64,000 bases of DNA from Amycolatopsis balhimycina FH 1894 (GCF_000384295.1 NZ_KB913037.1:6883533-6947532); one strand, 5' to 3'; shown: positions 7,693-16,881, counted from the first letter of the stretch. Notes: generated by a model not told the origin, from the sequence alone. Numbers and translations are program-made.

Positions 7693-8726
7693 CGGTGCCT
7701 CTCTTCCGGCGCCGGCGGGCGGCAGCGGATCACCGTCGCGGTGCCGGACAGCTCGGTCTGGCCGGCGTCGAACGGGACGACGTAGGTGTCGCCCTTCGTC
7801 AGCGCGTGTTCGCCGCCGTGCTCGGTGCGCAGGGTGCCTTCGCCGTCGAGGACGACCAGGACCGCGAATGACGGGTCGAGTGACAACGTTGTCAGCTTGT
7901 CCGTACGCAGCTGTTCGGCTCGGAAGAACCGCTCCGATCCGCCGGCCAGGAGGTCCACCGTGGCCGCGGGGTCGCCCGCGGTGCGCTTGATGATGGTCTC
8001 GAGACGTTCAACGTCCCAGCCGGAGGTGTCGAGGGCCTCGATCGCGGTGTCGAAGCCGATCCCGAGGTGGCCCTTCTCCGGCGACGCGAGGAAGTCCCGC
8101 CACTCGATGGTGAGCGAGAAGTCGGTCGGCTGCTGCAGTTCGACGACGAACACGCCCTCGCCGATCGCGTGCGGCAGCCCGGCCGGGATGTAGACGGTGT
8201 CGCCGGCGGACACCGGGATGCTGTTCAACGCGCCCAGCATGCTCGGGACATCTTGCTCGCGCGTCCACTCGGACACCGTCGCCTTCGACAGCGTCTCCTT
8301 GAAACCCGGGTAGACGCGCGGGTCGTCGCCGTAGGTGCCCACGACGATCCACGCCTCGGTCTTGCCGAAGTGGGAGTCGAAGTGCCGTTTCGCGAACGCG
8401 TCGTCCGGGTGGAAGTGCACGGGCAGCCGCTGGCCCGCGTCGAGCAGCTTCACCAGCAGCCCGGTCGACGTCCCGAGTGCCTCGACGTGCTTCGCGCCGA
8501 GCCAGCCGTTCGCGTTCGCCTCGACGGCGTCGCGCAGCCAGGCGCCGTCCGGCAGCCGGGTCAGCCCGGTGGTCTCCCGGCCGAACATCGTGGTCGCCGA
8601 AGCGACCCAGTCCTCCGGACCGGACTTCTTGTCCGGCGATGCGCCGCGCAGTGCCGCGATGGCGTCGCCCCCGCGGTAGAACTGCGGCGGCTGGTTGGCG
8701 GGCAGCCGGATCGGTTCGAGGGTCAC
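7689..8726 (-). CDS. manA: mannose-6-phosphate isomerase, class I type
   Basis: A 345-residue cupin-fold isomerase that converts mannose 6-phosphate to fructose 6-phosphate. Zinc-site motifs HFHPDDAF near residue 100 and YIPAGLPHAIGEG near 165, plus EWRDFL further on, match the type I phosphomannose isomerases. GTG start at 8726 is fixed by a 4-base overlap with the LacI gene. The gene contains a perfect 14-base LacI-type operator at 7881-7894. Its place between a LacI regulator and a sugar transporter, opposite two mannosidases, supports mannose as the imported sugar. A sugar isomerase of related specificity remains possible. Confidence 0.85.
   Translation of the reverse strand: MTLEPIRLPANQPPQFYRGGDAIAALRGASPDKKSGPEDWVASATTMFGRETTGLTRLPDGAWLRDAVEANANGWLGAKHVEALGTSTGLLVKLLDAGQRLPVHFHPDDAFAKRHFDSHFGKTEAWIVVGTYGDDPRVYPGFKETLSKATVSEWTREQDVPSMLGALNSIPVSAGDTVYIPAGLPHAIGEGVFVVELQQPTDFSLTIEWRDFLASPEKGHLGIGFDTAIEALDTSGWDVERLETIIKRTAGDPAATVDLLAGGSERFFRAEQLRTDKLTTLSLDPSFAVLVVLDGEGTLRTEHGGEHALTKGDTYVVPFDAGQTELSGTATVIRCRPPAPEERHR
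7881..7894. promoter_or_regulatory. LacI-type operator inside manA
   Basis: Perfect palindrome TGACAACGTTGTCA within the manA coding sequence, the same core as the site at the lacI start (9759-9770) and near to the site before the first mannosidase (9960-9971). It may support looping or control an internal promoter for the transporter genes. Confidence 0.6.
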
Positions 8727-9772
8727 GGGGCGGCCTCACCGGAACCGCGGGCGACGAGATGCACGGGCAGGACTACCTTTCTCGGCGGGGACTGGTCTCC
8801 TTGGACGCGGGCGAAGAGCAGCTCGGCCGCGGCGTGGCCCAGCGCGCTCACGTCGTGCGCGACCACGGTGACCGGCGGGTTCAGCAGGTCCGCCAGCTCG
8901 AAGTCGTCGAAGCCCACCATCGCCGGGCGCTTGTCGGCGTGGGCCAGCGTGCGCAGCAGGTGCACGGCGATCCGGTTGTTGCCGGCGATCACCGCGGTGG
9001 CCGGGTCCGGGCCGTGCAGCAGCCGCTTGACGGCGTGGCCGATCGACTCCGGCGTCGGTGTCCCCATCGAGACCAGGGACTCGTCGTAGGAGATGCCGTT
9101 GCGCACGCAGCCTTCGCGGAACCCGCGCAGGCGCTCGGCCGCGGTGAAGATGTCCGGGCTGTCGCCGAGGAACGCGATCCGCCGGTGCCCGTGCTTCGCC
9201 AGGTGCGTGACGGCTTCGACGGTGCCGCCGAGGTTGTCGACCAGGACCGTGTCGGCCACGATGTCGCCGGCCGGGCGGTCGATGAACACCACCGGCGTGC
9301 CCGCGCGCATCTCCGGCACCAGGTAGCCATGCTGGAGACCGGCCGGGACGACGAGGATTCCGTCCACCCGCCGCGCGCAGAACTCCAGCACGAGCTCGCG
9401 CTCGCGGTCGGAGTTCTCCTCGGACGAGCCGGTGAGCACCTGGCGCCCGAACGACGTCGCGATGCGTTCGACCGCGCGGTTCAGCTCGGAGTAGAAGGGG
9501 TTGCCGACGTCCTCGACGATCAGCCCGATGGTGCCGGTGGTGGACCCGCGGCGCAGGTTGCGCGCGCCCAGGTTCCGCCGGAACCCCAGCTGCTCGATGG
9601 CCGCCATGACCCGCTCGGCGGTGTCCGGGTGCACGGCCGGTTCGTCGTTGACCACGCGGGACACGGTCTTGATGCTCACGCCCGCCAGCCGGGCCACGTC
9701 GCTCATCGTGGCTCGTCTGCTCGCGGTGCGCGTGCTGCCGGAGTCCCGGCCGAGAGGAGACAACGTTGTCAT
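8723..9772 (-). CDS. LacI-family transcriptional regulator of the mannoside locus
   Basis: A regulator of up to 349 residues. The N-terminal helix-turn-helix MSDVARLAGVSIKTVSRV begins at Met23 of the longest reading and is followed by a periplasmic-binding-like effector domain, e.g. GLIVEDVGNPFYSELNRAV, typical for sugar sensing. The ATG at 9772 lies within a palindromic operator and has no ribosome binding site, so either the mRNA is leaderless or translation starts at the internal Met (9706). The gene heads the manA-ABC operon with 4-base overlap and faces the mannosidase genes across 239 bases. Confidence 0.9.
   Translation of the reverse strand: MTTLSPLGRDSGSTRTASRRATMSDVARLAGVSIKTVSRVVNDEPAVHPDTAERVMAAIEQLGFRRNLGARNLRRGSTTGTIGLIVEDVGNPFYSELNRAVERIATSFGRQVLTGSSEENSDRERELVLEFCARRVDGILVVPAGLQHGYLVPEMRAGTPVVFIDRPAGDIVADTVLVDNLGGTVEAVTHLAKHGHRRIAFLGDSPDIFTAAERLRGFREGCVRNGISYDESLVSMGTPTPESIGHAVKRLLHGPDPATAVIAGNNRIAVHLLRTLAHADKRPAMVGFDDFELADLLNPPVTVVAHDVSALGHAAAELLFARVQGDQSPPRKVVLPVHLVARGSGEAAP
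9759..9770. promoter_or_regulatory. LacI operator at the lacI start
   Basis: Perfect palindrome GACAACGTTGTC overlapping the first codons of the regulator, consistent with autoregulation. Matches the core of the 7881-7894 site. Confidence 0.75.
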
Positions 9773-9959
9773 AGTGACGGGGATTGAACGCCACGTCCCC
9801 CGGGCTTGTCAACGCCCCGAACGCGGATTGTGCCGATTCGGCTACCGGCGTCGTAGGACAGACGGCTGAGCACCCTGTCCGGAAGTGGACAGGTCTTGAC
9901 CACACCCTTGACGGCTTGGTGAGCCGCTGCCCAAGGTGACCCGGTTCGACCGACTGCGC

Positions 9960-9971
9960 GACAAGGTTGTC
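9960..9971. promoter_or_regulatory. LacI operator before the first mannosidase
   Basis: GACAAGGTTGTC, differing from the perfect palindrome at one central base, 41 bases before the mannosidase start. It indicates that one LacI protein controls both divergent transcripts. Confidence 0.7.
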
Positions 9972-10011
9972 ATGACACCGTTTCTGGTCGCGCTGACGAG
10001 GTGGAGAGGCG

Positions 10012-13000
10012 ATGGCCATGGCGCGAGCGCGCTTAAGAGCCGGTTTGACCTTCCTGACCCTGGCGGTGACCGCGGCGGTGGCTCCCGCTGTGCCCGCTGT
10101 GGCAGCAACCAGCACCGACTACGCGAAGTGGGTCAACCCCTTCGTGGGCACCCGGCCCGGCGGGGCCGACCACGGCACCGGGGGCGGTGCCGGCAACACG
10201 TTCCCGGGGGCGGTCGTGCCGTTCGGCATGGTCCAGTGGAGCCCGGACACGGTGAAGTCCCAGCCCGGCGGCTACTTCTACGACGACAACGCCCTGACCG
10301 GGTTCAGCCTGACGCACCTTTCGGGCGCGGGCTGCTCGACCTATGAGGACATCCCGTTCATCCCTTATGTCGGTGAAGTGACGACGTCCCCGGCCACGGA
10401 CCCGTCCCACTACACGTCCAAGTTCTCGCACACCAACGAACACGCGACGGCGGGCGCCTACGACGTCACCCTCGACAGCGGCGCGAAGGTCGAGCTGAGC
10501 GCGACCCAGCGCACCGGCTCGGCCCGCCTGACCTACCCGGCGGGGGCGTCCTCGACGTTGCTGGTCAACACGTCCGGCTCGGTCAACGGCACCGACGACG
10601 CGTCGATCACCATCGGCAAGGACACCATCAGCGGCTGGGCGACCAGCGGCCGGTTCTGCGGGGCACGCAACAGCTACCGCGTCTACTTCTCGGCGAAGTT
10701 CGACACGCCGTTCGCGTCGATCGGCACCTGGAAGAACGGTGCCGTGACCCCGAACAAGGCCGCCGAGACCGGCGGGGCCAAGGCGAAGGTCGCGCAGCCC
10801 AACGGCGTCGGCGCGTCGATCGCGCGCCCGGCCAAGGCGAAGCCGCAGGACACCACCGTGTCCGGCCCGGGCAGCGGCGGGTACGTCACCTTCGCGAACC
10901 TCAACGGCGCGCAGGTGAACGTCCAGGTGGGACTGTCCTTTGTGTCCGTTGACGGCGCGAAGGCGAACCTCAAGGCCGAGAACACCAAGAAGCCGTTCGA
11001 CACGGTCGCCGCGGCCGCGCGGAAGGCGTGGAACGACCAGCTCGGCAAGATCGCCGTCACCGGCGGTTCCGACGAGCACCAGACGACGTTCTACACGTCG
11101 CTGTACCACTCGCTGATCCAGCCGAACGTCTTCTCCGACGTGGACGGTCAGTACCCCGGCTTCGACGGCCGCATCCACAAGGCCGACAAGGGCCACGCGA
11201 TGTACACCAACTTCTCCGGCTGGGACATCTACCGTTCCGAGACCCCGCTGCTGGCGACGATCGCGCCGAAGGAGACCTCCGACATCGTCCGGTCGATGAT
11301 GGCCTACGCGGAGCAGGGCGGCTCGTGGGACCGCTGGACGGTCGCCAACGACTACACCGGCGTGATGAACGGCGACCCGTACCACATCATCGTGGCCGGC
11401 GCGTACGCGTTCGGCGCGCGTGACTTCGACGCCCAGAAGGCGTTGCTGCTCATGATCAAGGGCGCCACGCAGCCGACGCAGGGCTACACCGAGCGGCCGG
11501 GCCTCGAGGACTACCAGACCCTCGGGTACGTCCCGGGCGCCGGTGCCGACACCCTCGAGTACACCAGCGCGGACTTCGCCATCGCCCAGTTCGCCAAGCG
11601 GATCGGCGACTCCGCGACGTACACGACGTTCATGAAGCGCGCGCAGAACTGGCAGAACCTCTACAACCCGGGCACCGGCCACCTGCAGCCGCGCAACGCC
11701 GATGGCTCCTTCGCCGGCACGTACGACCCAGCGAGTTCCGAGGGCTGGGTCGAGGGCAACGGCGCCCAGTACGACTGGATGGTGCCCTACGACCTCGGTG
11801 GCCTGGTCACCGCGTTCGGCGGCAGCACCGCGGCCCAGTCCCGGTTGGACACCTTCTTCACCCAGCTCAACGCGGGTACGCAGCTGCCGTACGCGTTCAT
11901 GGGCAACGAGCCGAACTCGAACGCGCCGTGGGTGTACTCCTACGCGGGCGCGCCGGCCAAGACGCAGTCGATCGTCCGGCGCTCGATGAACGAGCTGTAC
12001 AACCCGCGTCCCGAAGGCCTGATCGGCAACGACGACCTCGGCCAGATGTCGTCGTGGTACGTCTGGGCCGCGCTCGGCATCTACCCGGAGATCCCGGGCC
12101 GCGCCGAGTTCGTGCTCAACACGCCGCTGTTCCCGAAGGCCGTGCTGACCACCGGCGCGGGCAAGAAGATCACCGTCACGACGTCCGGGACCGGCGACTA
12201 CATCGCGGGCCTGAAGGTCAACGGCGGGGCCGCGGCGAAGGCGTGGATGCCGGAGGCTCTGGTGTCCACGGGCGGCACCCTGGACTACACGCTGTCGGCG
12301 GCCCCGACCGCGTGGGGCAGCGCGCCGGCCGACGCGCCGCCGTCCTTCCGCGACCAGGAGAAGCCGAGCCTGTCGTTCGTGAACCCGGCGCGGGCGGTGA
12401 CGCCGTCGGGGTCGACGTCCAAGGTCTCGGTCGGCGTCCAGGACCTCTCGGGTACGGCCCGGACCTGGACGTACTCGGCGGGCAGCGCGGACGGGATCAC
12501 GCTGGCCCCGGCGACCGGCGGCATCGCCGTGCCCGCCGCGGGCAAAGCCCAGGTGGAGCTGACGGTTTCGGTCCCCGCGGGGCTGGCCGACGGCCCGCGC
12601 CGCATCCCGGTGACGTTCTCCGCGCCCGGCGTGGCCTCTTCGCAGGCCGTGCTGACCGTGCTCGTGGCCCAGCCGAACAGCTGGCCGGCCACGGTGAACA
12701 ACGCCGGCATTTCGCCCGACTCGAAGCCCACCGCGGCGAACTTCGACGGCGGCGGCTGGAGCTACTCCGCCGACGCGCTGGCCGCGGCCGGGGCCGCCCC
12801 GGGCGCGACGGTCACCAGTGACGGTCTCGGGTTCACCTGGCCGTCGTTCCCGGCCGGCGACCCGGACAACGTGATCGCTTCCGGGCAGACGGTGAACGTG
12901 AGCGGCTCCGGACGGCTCGCGCTGCTCGGCTCGGCGTCGAACGGCAACGCGTCCGGCACGCTGACGGTCACCTACACCGACGGCAGCAGGTCCACCGCCA

Positions 13001-13242
13001 CCATCGGGTTCTCCGACTGGACCCTCGGCGGCGGGAACGCGCAGCCGTCGTTCGGCAACCGGATCGTGCTGTCCACGCCGTACCGCAACGCCTCGGGCGG
13101 CGACCCGCAGCAGATCCGCACGATGGTGTTCGGTACCAACCCGATCACCCTCGATGCGGGCAAGACCGTGGCGAGCGTGACGCTGCCTTCGAATGTCAGC
13201 GGCGGCGCCCTGCACGTTTTCGCGATCGCCGTCGGCGCGTAG
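10012..13242 (+). CDS. secreted GH92 alpha-1,2-mannosidase with C-terminal accessory domains
   Basis: A 1076-residue secreted glycoside hydrolase of family GH92, Ca-dependent enzymes that remove mannose from N-glycans and fungal mannans by inversion. A signal peptide spans residues 1 to about 32. The N-terminal beta-sandwich begins with WVNPFVGT and NTFPGAVVPFGM; the (alpha/alpha)6 domain carries GWDIYRSE and, near 673-690, GNDDLGQMSSWYVW. After about residue 770 come an NEW3/Ig-like domain and a roughly 160-residue beta-sandwich that may bind carbohydrate. The first ATG is preceded by GGAGAGG. Operators upstream place it under the LacI regulator. Confidence 0.93.
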   Translation: MAMARARLRAGLTFLTLAVTAAVAPAVPAVAATSTDYAKWVNPFVGTRPGGADHGTGGGAGNTFPGAVVPFGMVQWSPDTVKSQPGGYFYDDNALTGFSLTHLSGAGCSTYEDIPFIPYVGEVTTSPATDPSHYTSKFSHTNEHATAGAYDVTLDSGAKVELSATQRTGSARLTYPAGASSTLLVNTSGSVNGTDDASITIGKDTISGWATSGRFCGARNSYRVYFSAKFDTPFASIGTWKNGAVTPNKAAETGGAKAKVAQPNGVGASIARPAKAKPQDTTVSGPGSGGYVTFANLNGAQVNVQVGLSFVSVDGAKANLKAENTKKPFDTVAAAARKAWNDQLGKIAVTGGSDEHQTTFYTSLYHSLIQPNVFSDVDGQYPGFDGRIHKADKGHAMYTNFSGWDIYRSETPLLATIAPKETSDIVRSMMAYAEQGGSWDRWTVANDYTGVMNGDPYHIIVAGAYAFGARDFDAQKALLLMIKGATQPTQGYTERPGLEDYQTLGYVPGAGADTLEYTSADFAIAQFAKRIGDSATYTTFMKRAQNWQNLYNPGTGHLQPRNADGSFAGTYDPASSEGWVEGNGAQYDWMVPYDLGGLVTAFGGSTAAQSRLDTFFTQLNAGTQLPYAFMGNEPNSNAPWVYSYAGAPAKTQSIVRRSMNELYNPRPEGLIGNDDLGQMSSWYVWAALGIYPEIPGRAEFVLNTPLFPKAVLTTGAGKKITVTTSGTGDYIAGLKVNGGAAAKAWMPEALVSTGGTLDYTLSAAPTAWGSAPADAPPSFRDQEKPSLSFVNPARAVTPSGSTSKVSVGVQDLSGTARTWTYSAGSADGITLAPATGGIAVPAAGKAQVELTVSVPAGLADGPRRIPVTFSAPGVASSQAVLTVLVAQPNSWPATVNNAGISPDSKPTAANFDGGGWSYSADALAAAGAAPGATVTSDGLGFTWPSFPAGDPDNVIASGQTVNVSGSGRLALLGSASNGNASGTLTVTYTDGSRSTATIGFSDWTLGGGNAQPSFGNRIVLSTPYRNASGGDPQQIRTMVFGTNPITLDAGKTVASVTLPSNVSGGALHVFAIAVGA

Positions 13243-13250
13243 TTCCAAGT

Positions 13251-13301
13251 CCGTGAATGGCACATTGAGGGAATTCAAGTCCCTCAATGTGCCATTCACG
13301 G
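13251..13301. repeat. intercistronic hairpin repeat, copy 2
   Basis: A 22-base perfect stem (13251-13272 with 13280-13301) around a 7-base loop, with the same arm as the element at 1645-1701. It starts 8 bases after the stop codon of the first mannosidase and ends just before the ribosome binding site of the second. Confidence 0.9.
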
Positions 13302-13320
13302 CTTTCCAGGGAGGAAAGCT

Positions 13321-15708
13321 GTGAGCAGCAAGGTTTTGGCGGGTGCGCTGGCGCTCGCCGTGGTGGCGACCGGGGTGAGTCCCGCCGTCGCAGTCGCGGC
13401 CGGTGGCGATGCCCTTGAGGCCGTCAACACGTTCATCGGCACGCAGGACGAGGGCAACACGTTCCCGGGTGCCTCGGCGCCGTTCGGGATGACGCAGGTC
13501 AGCCCGATCACCTCGCACTACGCCGGCTACCGCTACACCGACACCGCGATCCGCGGCTTCGGGCACTTCTTCCTGTCCGGCGCGGGCTGCTGGGAGCAGG
13601 GCGGCCTGGTCTCGACCCTGCCGACGACCGGGGAAGTGGGCCCGGGCAAGGCGTTCGACACGGCTCGCCCGGCCACCTTCGACCAGAAGCAGTACGCCTC
13701 GCCGTTCACCCACGACGGCGAAGTCGGCAAACCCGGCTACTACAAGGTCCACCTGACCGGCTACGGCGGCGTCGACGTCGAGACGACCGCGGCGACCCGC
13801 GCCGGTGTCGAGCGGTATACCTTCACGAAACCCGGTGATGCCAACGTTTTCGTCAACGTCGGGCAGGCGAACGACAAGGAGCCGGTGACAGGCAGCAGCA
13901 TCCGCGTGGTCGACGACCGGACCGTCGAGGGCACTGTGGAGTCCCAGGCGTTCTGCGGCGGCAAGCCGTACACGACGTACTTCACGACGAAGTTCGACAA
14001 GCCGTTCAAGACGTTCGGCACGTGGTCGCCGACCGGCGGCACGCCCGGCTCCCGTTCCTCCGAAGGTGGCGCGGGCCTGCGTGGCGCGTGGCTGACCTTC
14101 GCGGGTGGTGGCCAGGTCACGGCGACCACCGCGATCTCCCAGGTGGACGCGGCCGGACCCCGCGTGAACCTGGCGGCCGAGCGCGTCCGGTCGTTCGACG
14201 CGGCCAAAGACGCCGTGCAACGCACCTGGCGGCGTGAGCTGTCCACTGTGGACATCAAGGGTGGCACGCCGGACGACCGCACGGTCTTCTCCACCTCCCT
14301 CTACCACGCGCTGCTGCAGCCGCTGACGGCCAACGACGCCGACGGGCGCTACTACGGCTTCGACAAGAAGATCCACCGCGCGGTCGGCTGGACGTATTAC
14401 GACTTCTTCTCGCTGTGGGACACCTACCGCTCGCAGAACCAGCTCCTGGCTCTGCTGCGGCCCAGCCGCGCGAAGGACATCGCGAAGAGCATCCTCGCCA
14501 TCCACGACCAGGGCGGTTGGCTGCCGCGATGGGCGTACGCGAGCCAGGAGACGAACACGATGACCGGCGACCCGGTCACGCCGTTCCTGGTCGACCTGTG
14601 GCGCTTCGGCGCGCTGTCTGGCGAGGAGATGCACGCGTACCAGGCGCTGCTGCAGAACTCGCGCGAGATCCCGCCCGCGTCGTCGCCGTTCCAGGGGCGC
14701 TCGGGCAACGCGAGCTACCAGAAGGACGGGTTCGTCCAGTACGACCCGGACTTCCCGAAGAAAGGCCAGGACACCGACCCGAACCACGGCGCGTCGGCCA
14801 CCCTCGAGTACGCGCTCGGTGACTGTTCGCTGTCGGTCATGGCGGCCGCACTCGGCAAGAAGGACGACGCGGCGGCGCTGGCCGCAAAAGGCCGGACGTA
14901 CCGGACGTTGTGGGACGAAAGCCTGACCGACCGCGGTTTCACCGGCTTCTTCCGCCCGAAGGTCCTCGGCGGCGCGTGGTTCACGCCCGCCGACAAGCCG
15001 TACAGCCCGCAGAGTCAGGACGGCTTCCACGAGGGCACGGCCTGGCAGTACCAGTGGCTGGTCCAGCAGGACGTGCCCGGGCTCGTCGACCGGATGGGCG
15101 GCCCGGCGGCCACCGGCAAGCGTCTGGACGATTTCTTCGCCTACGACGAACTGGTGAAGAATCCGGCGACGGCGGTGCGCGAGAACTGGGTCGTCGGCCC
15201 GTACGACTACTACGACCAGTTCCGCTACAACCCCAACAACGAGCCGGACCTGCACTCGCCGTGGATGTACGCGCTCACCGGGCAGCCGTCGAAGACGTCG
15301 ACGGTCGTGCGGGCGGCGCACACGCTGTTCACCAACGCGCCCAACGGCGTCACCGGGAACGACGACCTCGGCACCATGTCGGCCTGGTACGTCTTCAGCG
15401 CCCTCGGCCTCTATCCCGCCGTCCCAGGGACTGGGAACTTCGTGCTCAACGCTCCGCGATTCGCGAAATCCGTCCTGCACCTGGAGAACGGGCGGGACGT
15501 CACGATCCAGGCGCCGGGCGCGGACGGCGCGAAGCTGCAGTACGTCTCGGGACTCAAGGTCGGCGCGAAGCCGAGCGACCGCGTGTACGTCGGCTTCGAT
15601 CAGCTGAAGCACGGCGCCACGCTGCAGTTTTCCCTCACCGCGGACGCCGCGGAGGCGACGTGGGCGACGTCACCGTCGTCCGCGCCGCCTTCGCCCTGCG
15701 CCGGGTAA
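13321..15708 (+). CDS. secreted GH92 alpha-mannosidase, second copy
   Basis: A 795-residue GH92 enzyme without the C-terminal extensions of its neighbour. A signal peptide covers about residues 1-27. NTFIGTQDEGNTFPGASAPF and, near 679-698, GNDDLGTMSAWYVFSALG correspond to the same motifs in the upstream gene. The two proteins differ strongly elsewhere, so this is an old duplication or two separate acquisitions with different linkage preference. GTG start at 13321 has GGGAGGAAA upstream. Co-directional with the first mannosidase, separated by 78 bases that hold the hairpin repeat. Confidence 0.92.
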   Translation: MSSKVLAGALALAVVATGVSPAVAVAAGGDALEAVNTFIGTQDEGNTFPGASAPFGMTQVSPITSHYAGYRYTDTAIRGFGHFFLSGAGCWEQGGLVSTLPTTGEVGPGKAFDTARPATFDQKQYASPFTHDGEVGKPGYYKVHLTGYGGVDVETTAATRAGVERYTFTKPGDANVFVNVGQANDKEPVTGSSIRVVDDRTVEGTVESQAFCGGKPYTTYFTTKFDKPFKTFGTWSPTGGTPGSRSSEGGAGLRGAWLTFAGGGQVTATTAISQVDAAGPRVNLAAERVRSFDAAKDAVQRTWRRELSTVDIKGGTPDDRTVFSTSLYHALLQPLTANDADGRYYGFDKKIHRAVGWTYYDFFSLWDTYRSQNQLLALLRPSRAKDIAKSILAIHDQGGWLPRWAYASQETNTMTGDPVTPFLVDLWRFGALSGEEMHAYQALLQNSREIPPASSPFQGRSGNASYQKDGFVQYDPDFPKKGQDTDPNHGASATLEYALGDCSLSVMAAALGKKDDAAALAAKGRTYRTLWDESLTDRGFTGFFRPKVLGGAWFTPADKPYSPQSQDGFHEGTAWQYQWLVQQDVPGLVDRMGGPAATGKRLDDFFAYDELVKNPATAVRENWVVGPYDYYDQFRYNPNNEPDLHSPWMYALTGQPSKTSTVVRAAHTLFTNAPNGVTGNDDLGTMSAWYVFSALGLYPAVPGTGNFVLNAPRFAKSVLHLENGRDVTIQAPGADGAKLQYVSGLKVGAKPSDRVYVGFDQLKHGATLQFSLTADAAEATWATSPSSAPPSPCAG

Positions 15709-15721
15709 CGGCCGACGCTTG

Positions 15722-15755
15722 CGGCCGTGGTCCAGACCACAGTGGACCACGGCCG
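15722..15755. terminator. hairpin after the mannosidase genes
   Basis: Twelve-base perfect arms (15722-15733 and 15744-15755, CGGCCGTGGTCC) with a 10-base loop, 13 bases beyond the mannosidase stop. No U-tract is present. The remaining sequence up to 15923 holds nothing else I can identify. Confidence 0.6.
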
Positions 15756-15923
15756 TGAGCATCGTCACGGGCCCCGGTGTTCCGGTGAGCGCCGTCACGC
15801 CTCACACTGGTATCCGCACGTCCGACAGCGCCGTTGACGTCCACAGGCAGTCCGCCTTGGACGGTGCAGTCGGACGTTTGTCATGTCACGAACCAACGTG
15901 GTGAGACCCCACAGGAGGAAGAA

Positions 15924-16289
15924 GTGTCCAGCAAGGCCGCTCTAGTGTTCCGCGTGGCCGCAGTAGCCGAAGCCCTGTCCTGGGCCGGGCTGCTGGTCGG
16001 GATGTTCCTCAAGTACGTCGTCCACTCCTCTCACGAAGGCGGCGTTCCCGTCCTCGGCATGGTGCACGGCGTGATCTTCGTCCTCTACGTGGTGACCTCC
16101 CTGTCCGTCGCGAAGCCGCTCGGCTGGCGCCCGAAGACGCTGGTCCTGGCGCTCCTCGCCAGCATCCCGCCGCTGTTCACGTGGCTGTTCGAGAAGTGGG
16201 CGCTGCGCAACGGCAAGCTCGACGGCCCGCAGCGGCTGTCCCACGGTGGCGTCGGCCTGTTCCAGGTGAAGGAACCCGTCGCCGCCTGA
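15924..16289 (+). CDS. DUF3817 integral membrane protein
   Basis: A 121-residue membrane protein with three hydrophobic segments (about 5-28, 43-62 and 72-92) and the conserved GMVHGVIFVLYVVTSL stretch of the DUF3817 family. GTG start with AGGAGGAA eight bases upstream. Function unknown in the family. It stands alone between the mannosidase genes and a MarR regulator, closed by a strong terminator. Confidence 0.85.
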   Translation: MSSKAALVFRVAAVAEALSWAGLLVGMFLKYVVHSSHEGGVPVLGMVHGVIFVLYVVTSLSVAKPLGWRPKTLVLALLASIPPLFTWLFEKWALRNGKLDGPQRLSHGGVGLFQVKEPVAA

Positions 16290-16307
16290 TTCCCAAGACG
16301 TGAGAAA

Positions 16308-16333
16308 GGCCCGCGCTTCCGGCGCGGGCCTTT
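16308..16333 (+). terminator. intrinsic terminator after DUF3817 gene
   Basis: GGCCCGCGC (16308-16316) pairs with GCGCGGGCC (16322-16330) and is followed by a T-run. The A-tract before the stem makes it usable from both strands. Confidence 0.9.
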
Positions 16334-16380
16334 TTCTTGCTCCCTGTTCCCTGTTCCCTGCTCCCCTGCGGACGGAACGC

Positions 16381-16881
16381 TTACTCCGTGAAGTCCCCCG
16401 CGGCGCGGCGCACCTTCGTCAGCAGGTCCGTCAGCTGCTCGGTCTGCCGCTCGGTCAGCCCGTTCAGCCCGAAGTCGATCGCGGTGACGGCTTCGGTCGC
16501 GGCCTCGCGGCGCGTCCGGCCTTCGGTGGTGATCTCCACGAGCGTCGTGCGGCGGTCGGTCGGGTGCGGGACGCGCTTCACGAGCCCGTCGCGCTCCAGC
16601 CGGTCGACTATGTTGGTGACACTGGTGGGGTGCAGCTGGAGCCGCTCGCCCATCACCCGCATCGGCAGGCTGGCGCTGCGGGCGAAGGTGAGCAGCACCA
16701 GCGCTTCGTACCGGGCGAAGGTCAGGCCGTGCGGCTTGAGCGCGCCGTCCACCGCGGACTGGATGATCTGCTGGACCCGCATCACCCCGGTCACCGCGGC
16801 CATGGTCCCGGAGGGCCCGATGCGGTCCTCCCACAGCCGGGCCGCGCGGGCGATCGGGTCGAACGGCAGCGGACGGTTCAT
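16381..16881 (-). CDS. MarR-family transcriptional regulator
   Basis: A 166-residue winged-helix regulator. The recognition region reads MRVMGERLQLHPTSVTNIVDRLERDGLVKR near residues 75-105, followed by the wing PHPTDRRTTLVEIT. ATG at 16881 gives the usual MarR length; the open frame extends further but only opposite the divergent gene. It lies 78 bases from the divergent thiamine-binding protein. The ligand is unknown. Confidence 0.88.
   Translation of the reverse strand: MNRPLPFDPIARAARLWEDRIGPSGTMAAVTGVMRVQQIIQSAVDGALKPHGLTFARYEALVLLTFARSASLPMRVMGERLQLHPTSVTNIVDRLERDGLVKRVPHPTDRRTTLVEITTEGRTRREAATEAVTAIDFGLNGLTERQTEQLTDLLTKVRRAAGDFTE

Noticed and set aside
13243..13320. Hairpin repeat considered as insertion-sequence end or attachment site
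   Set aside because: No transposase or integrase nearby and no target-site duplication around either copy.
10033..15612. A continuous minus-strand open frame of about 1860 codons opposite both mannosidase genes
   Set aside because: It is the frame-shadow expected of high-GC coding DNA: low complexity, Arg/Val/Gly-rich, no domain, and the plus strand encodes two clear GH92 enzymes. The intergenic hairpin is also read through.
16338..16365. Short tandem repeat of TCCCTGT type after the DUF3817 terminator
   Set aside because: Only about three imperfect units; too short to call a functional repeat array.
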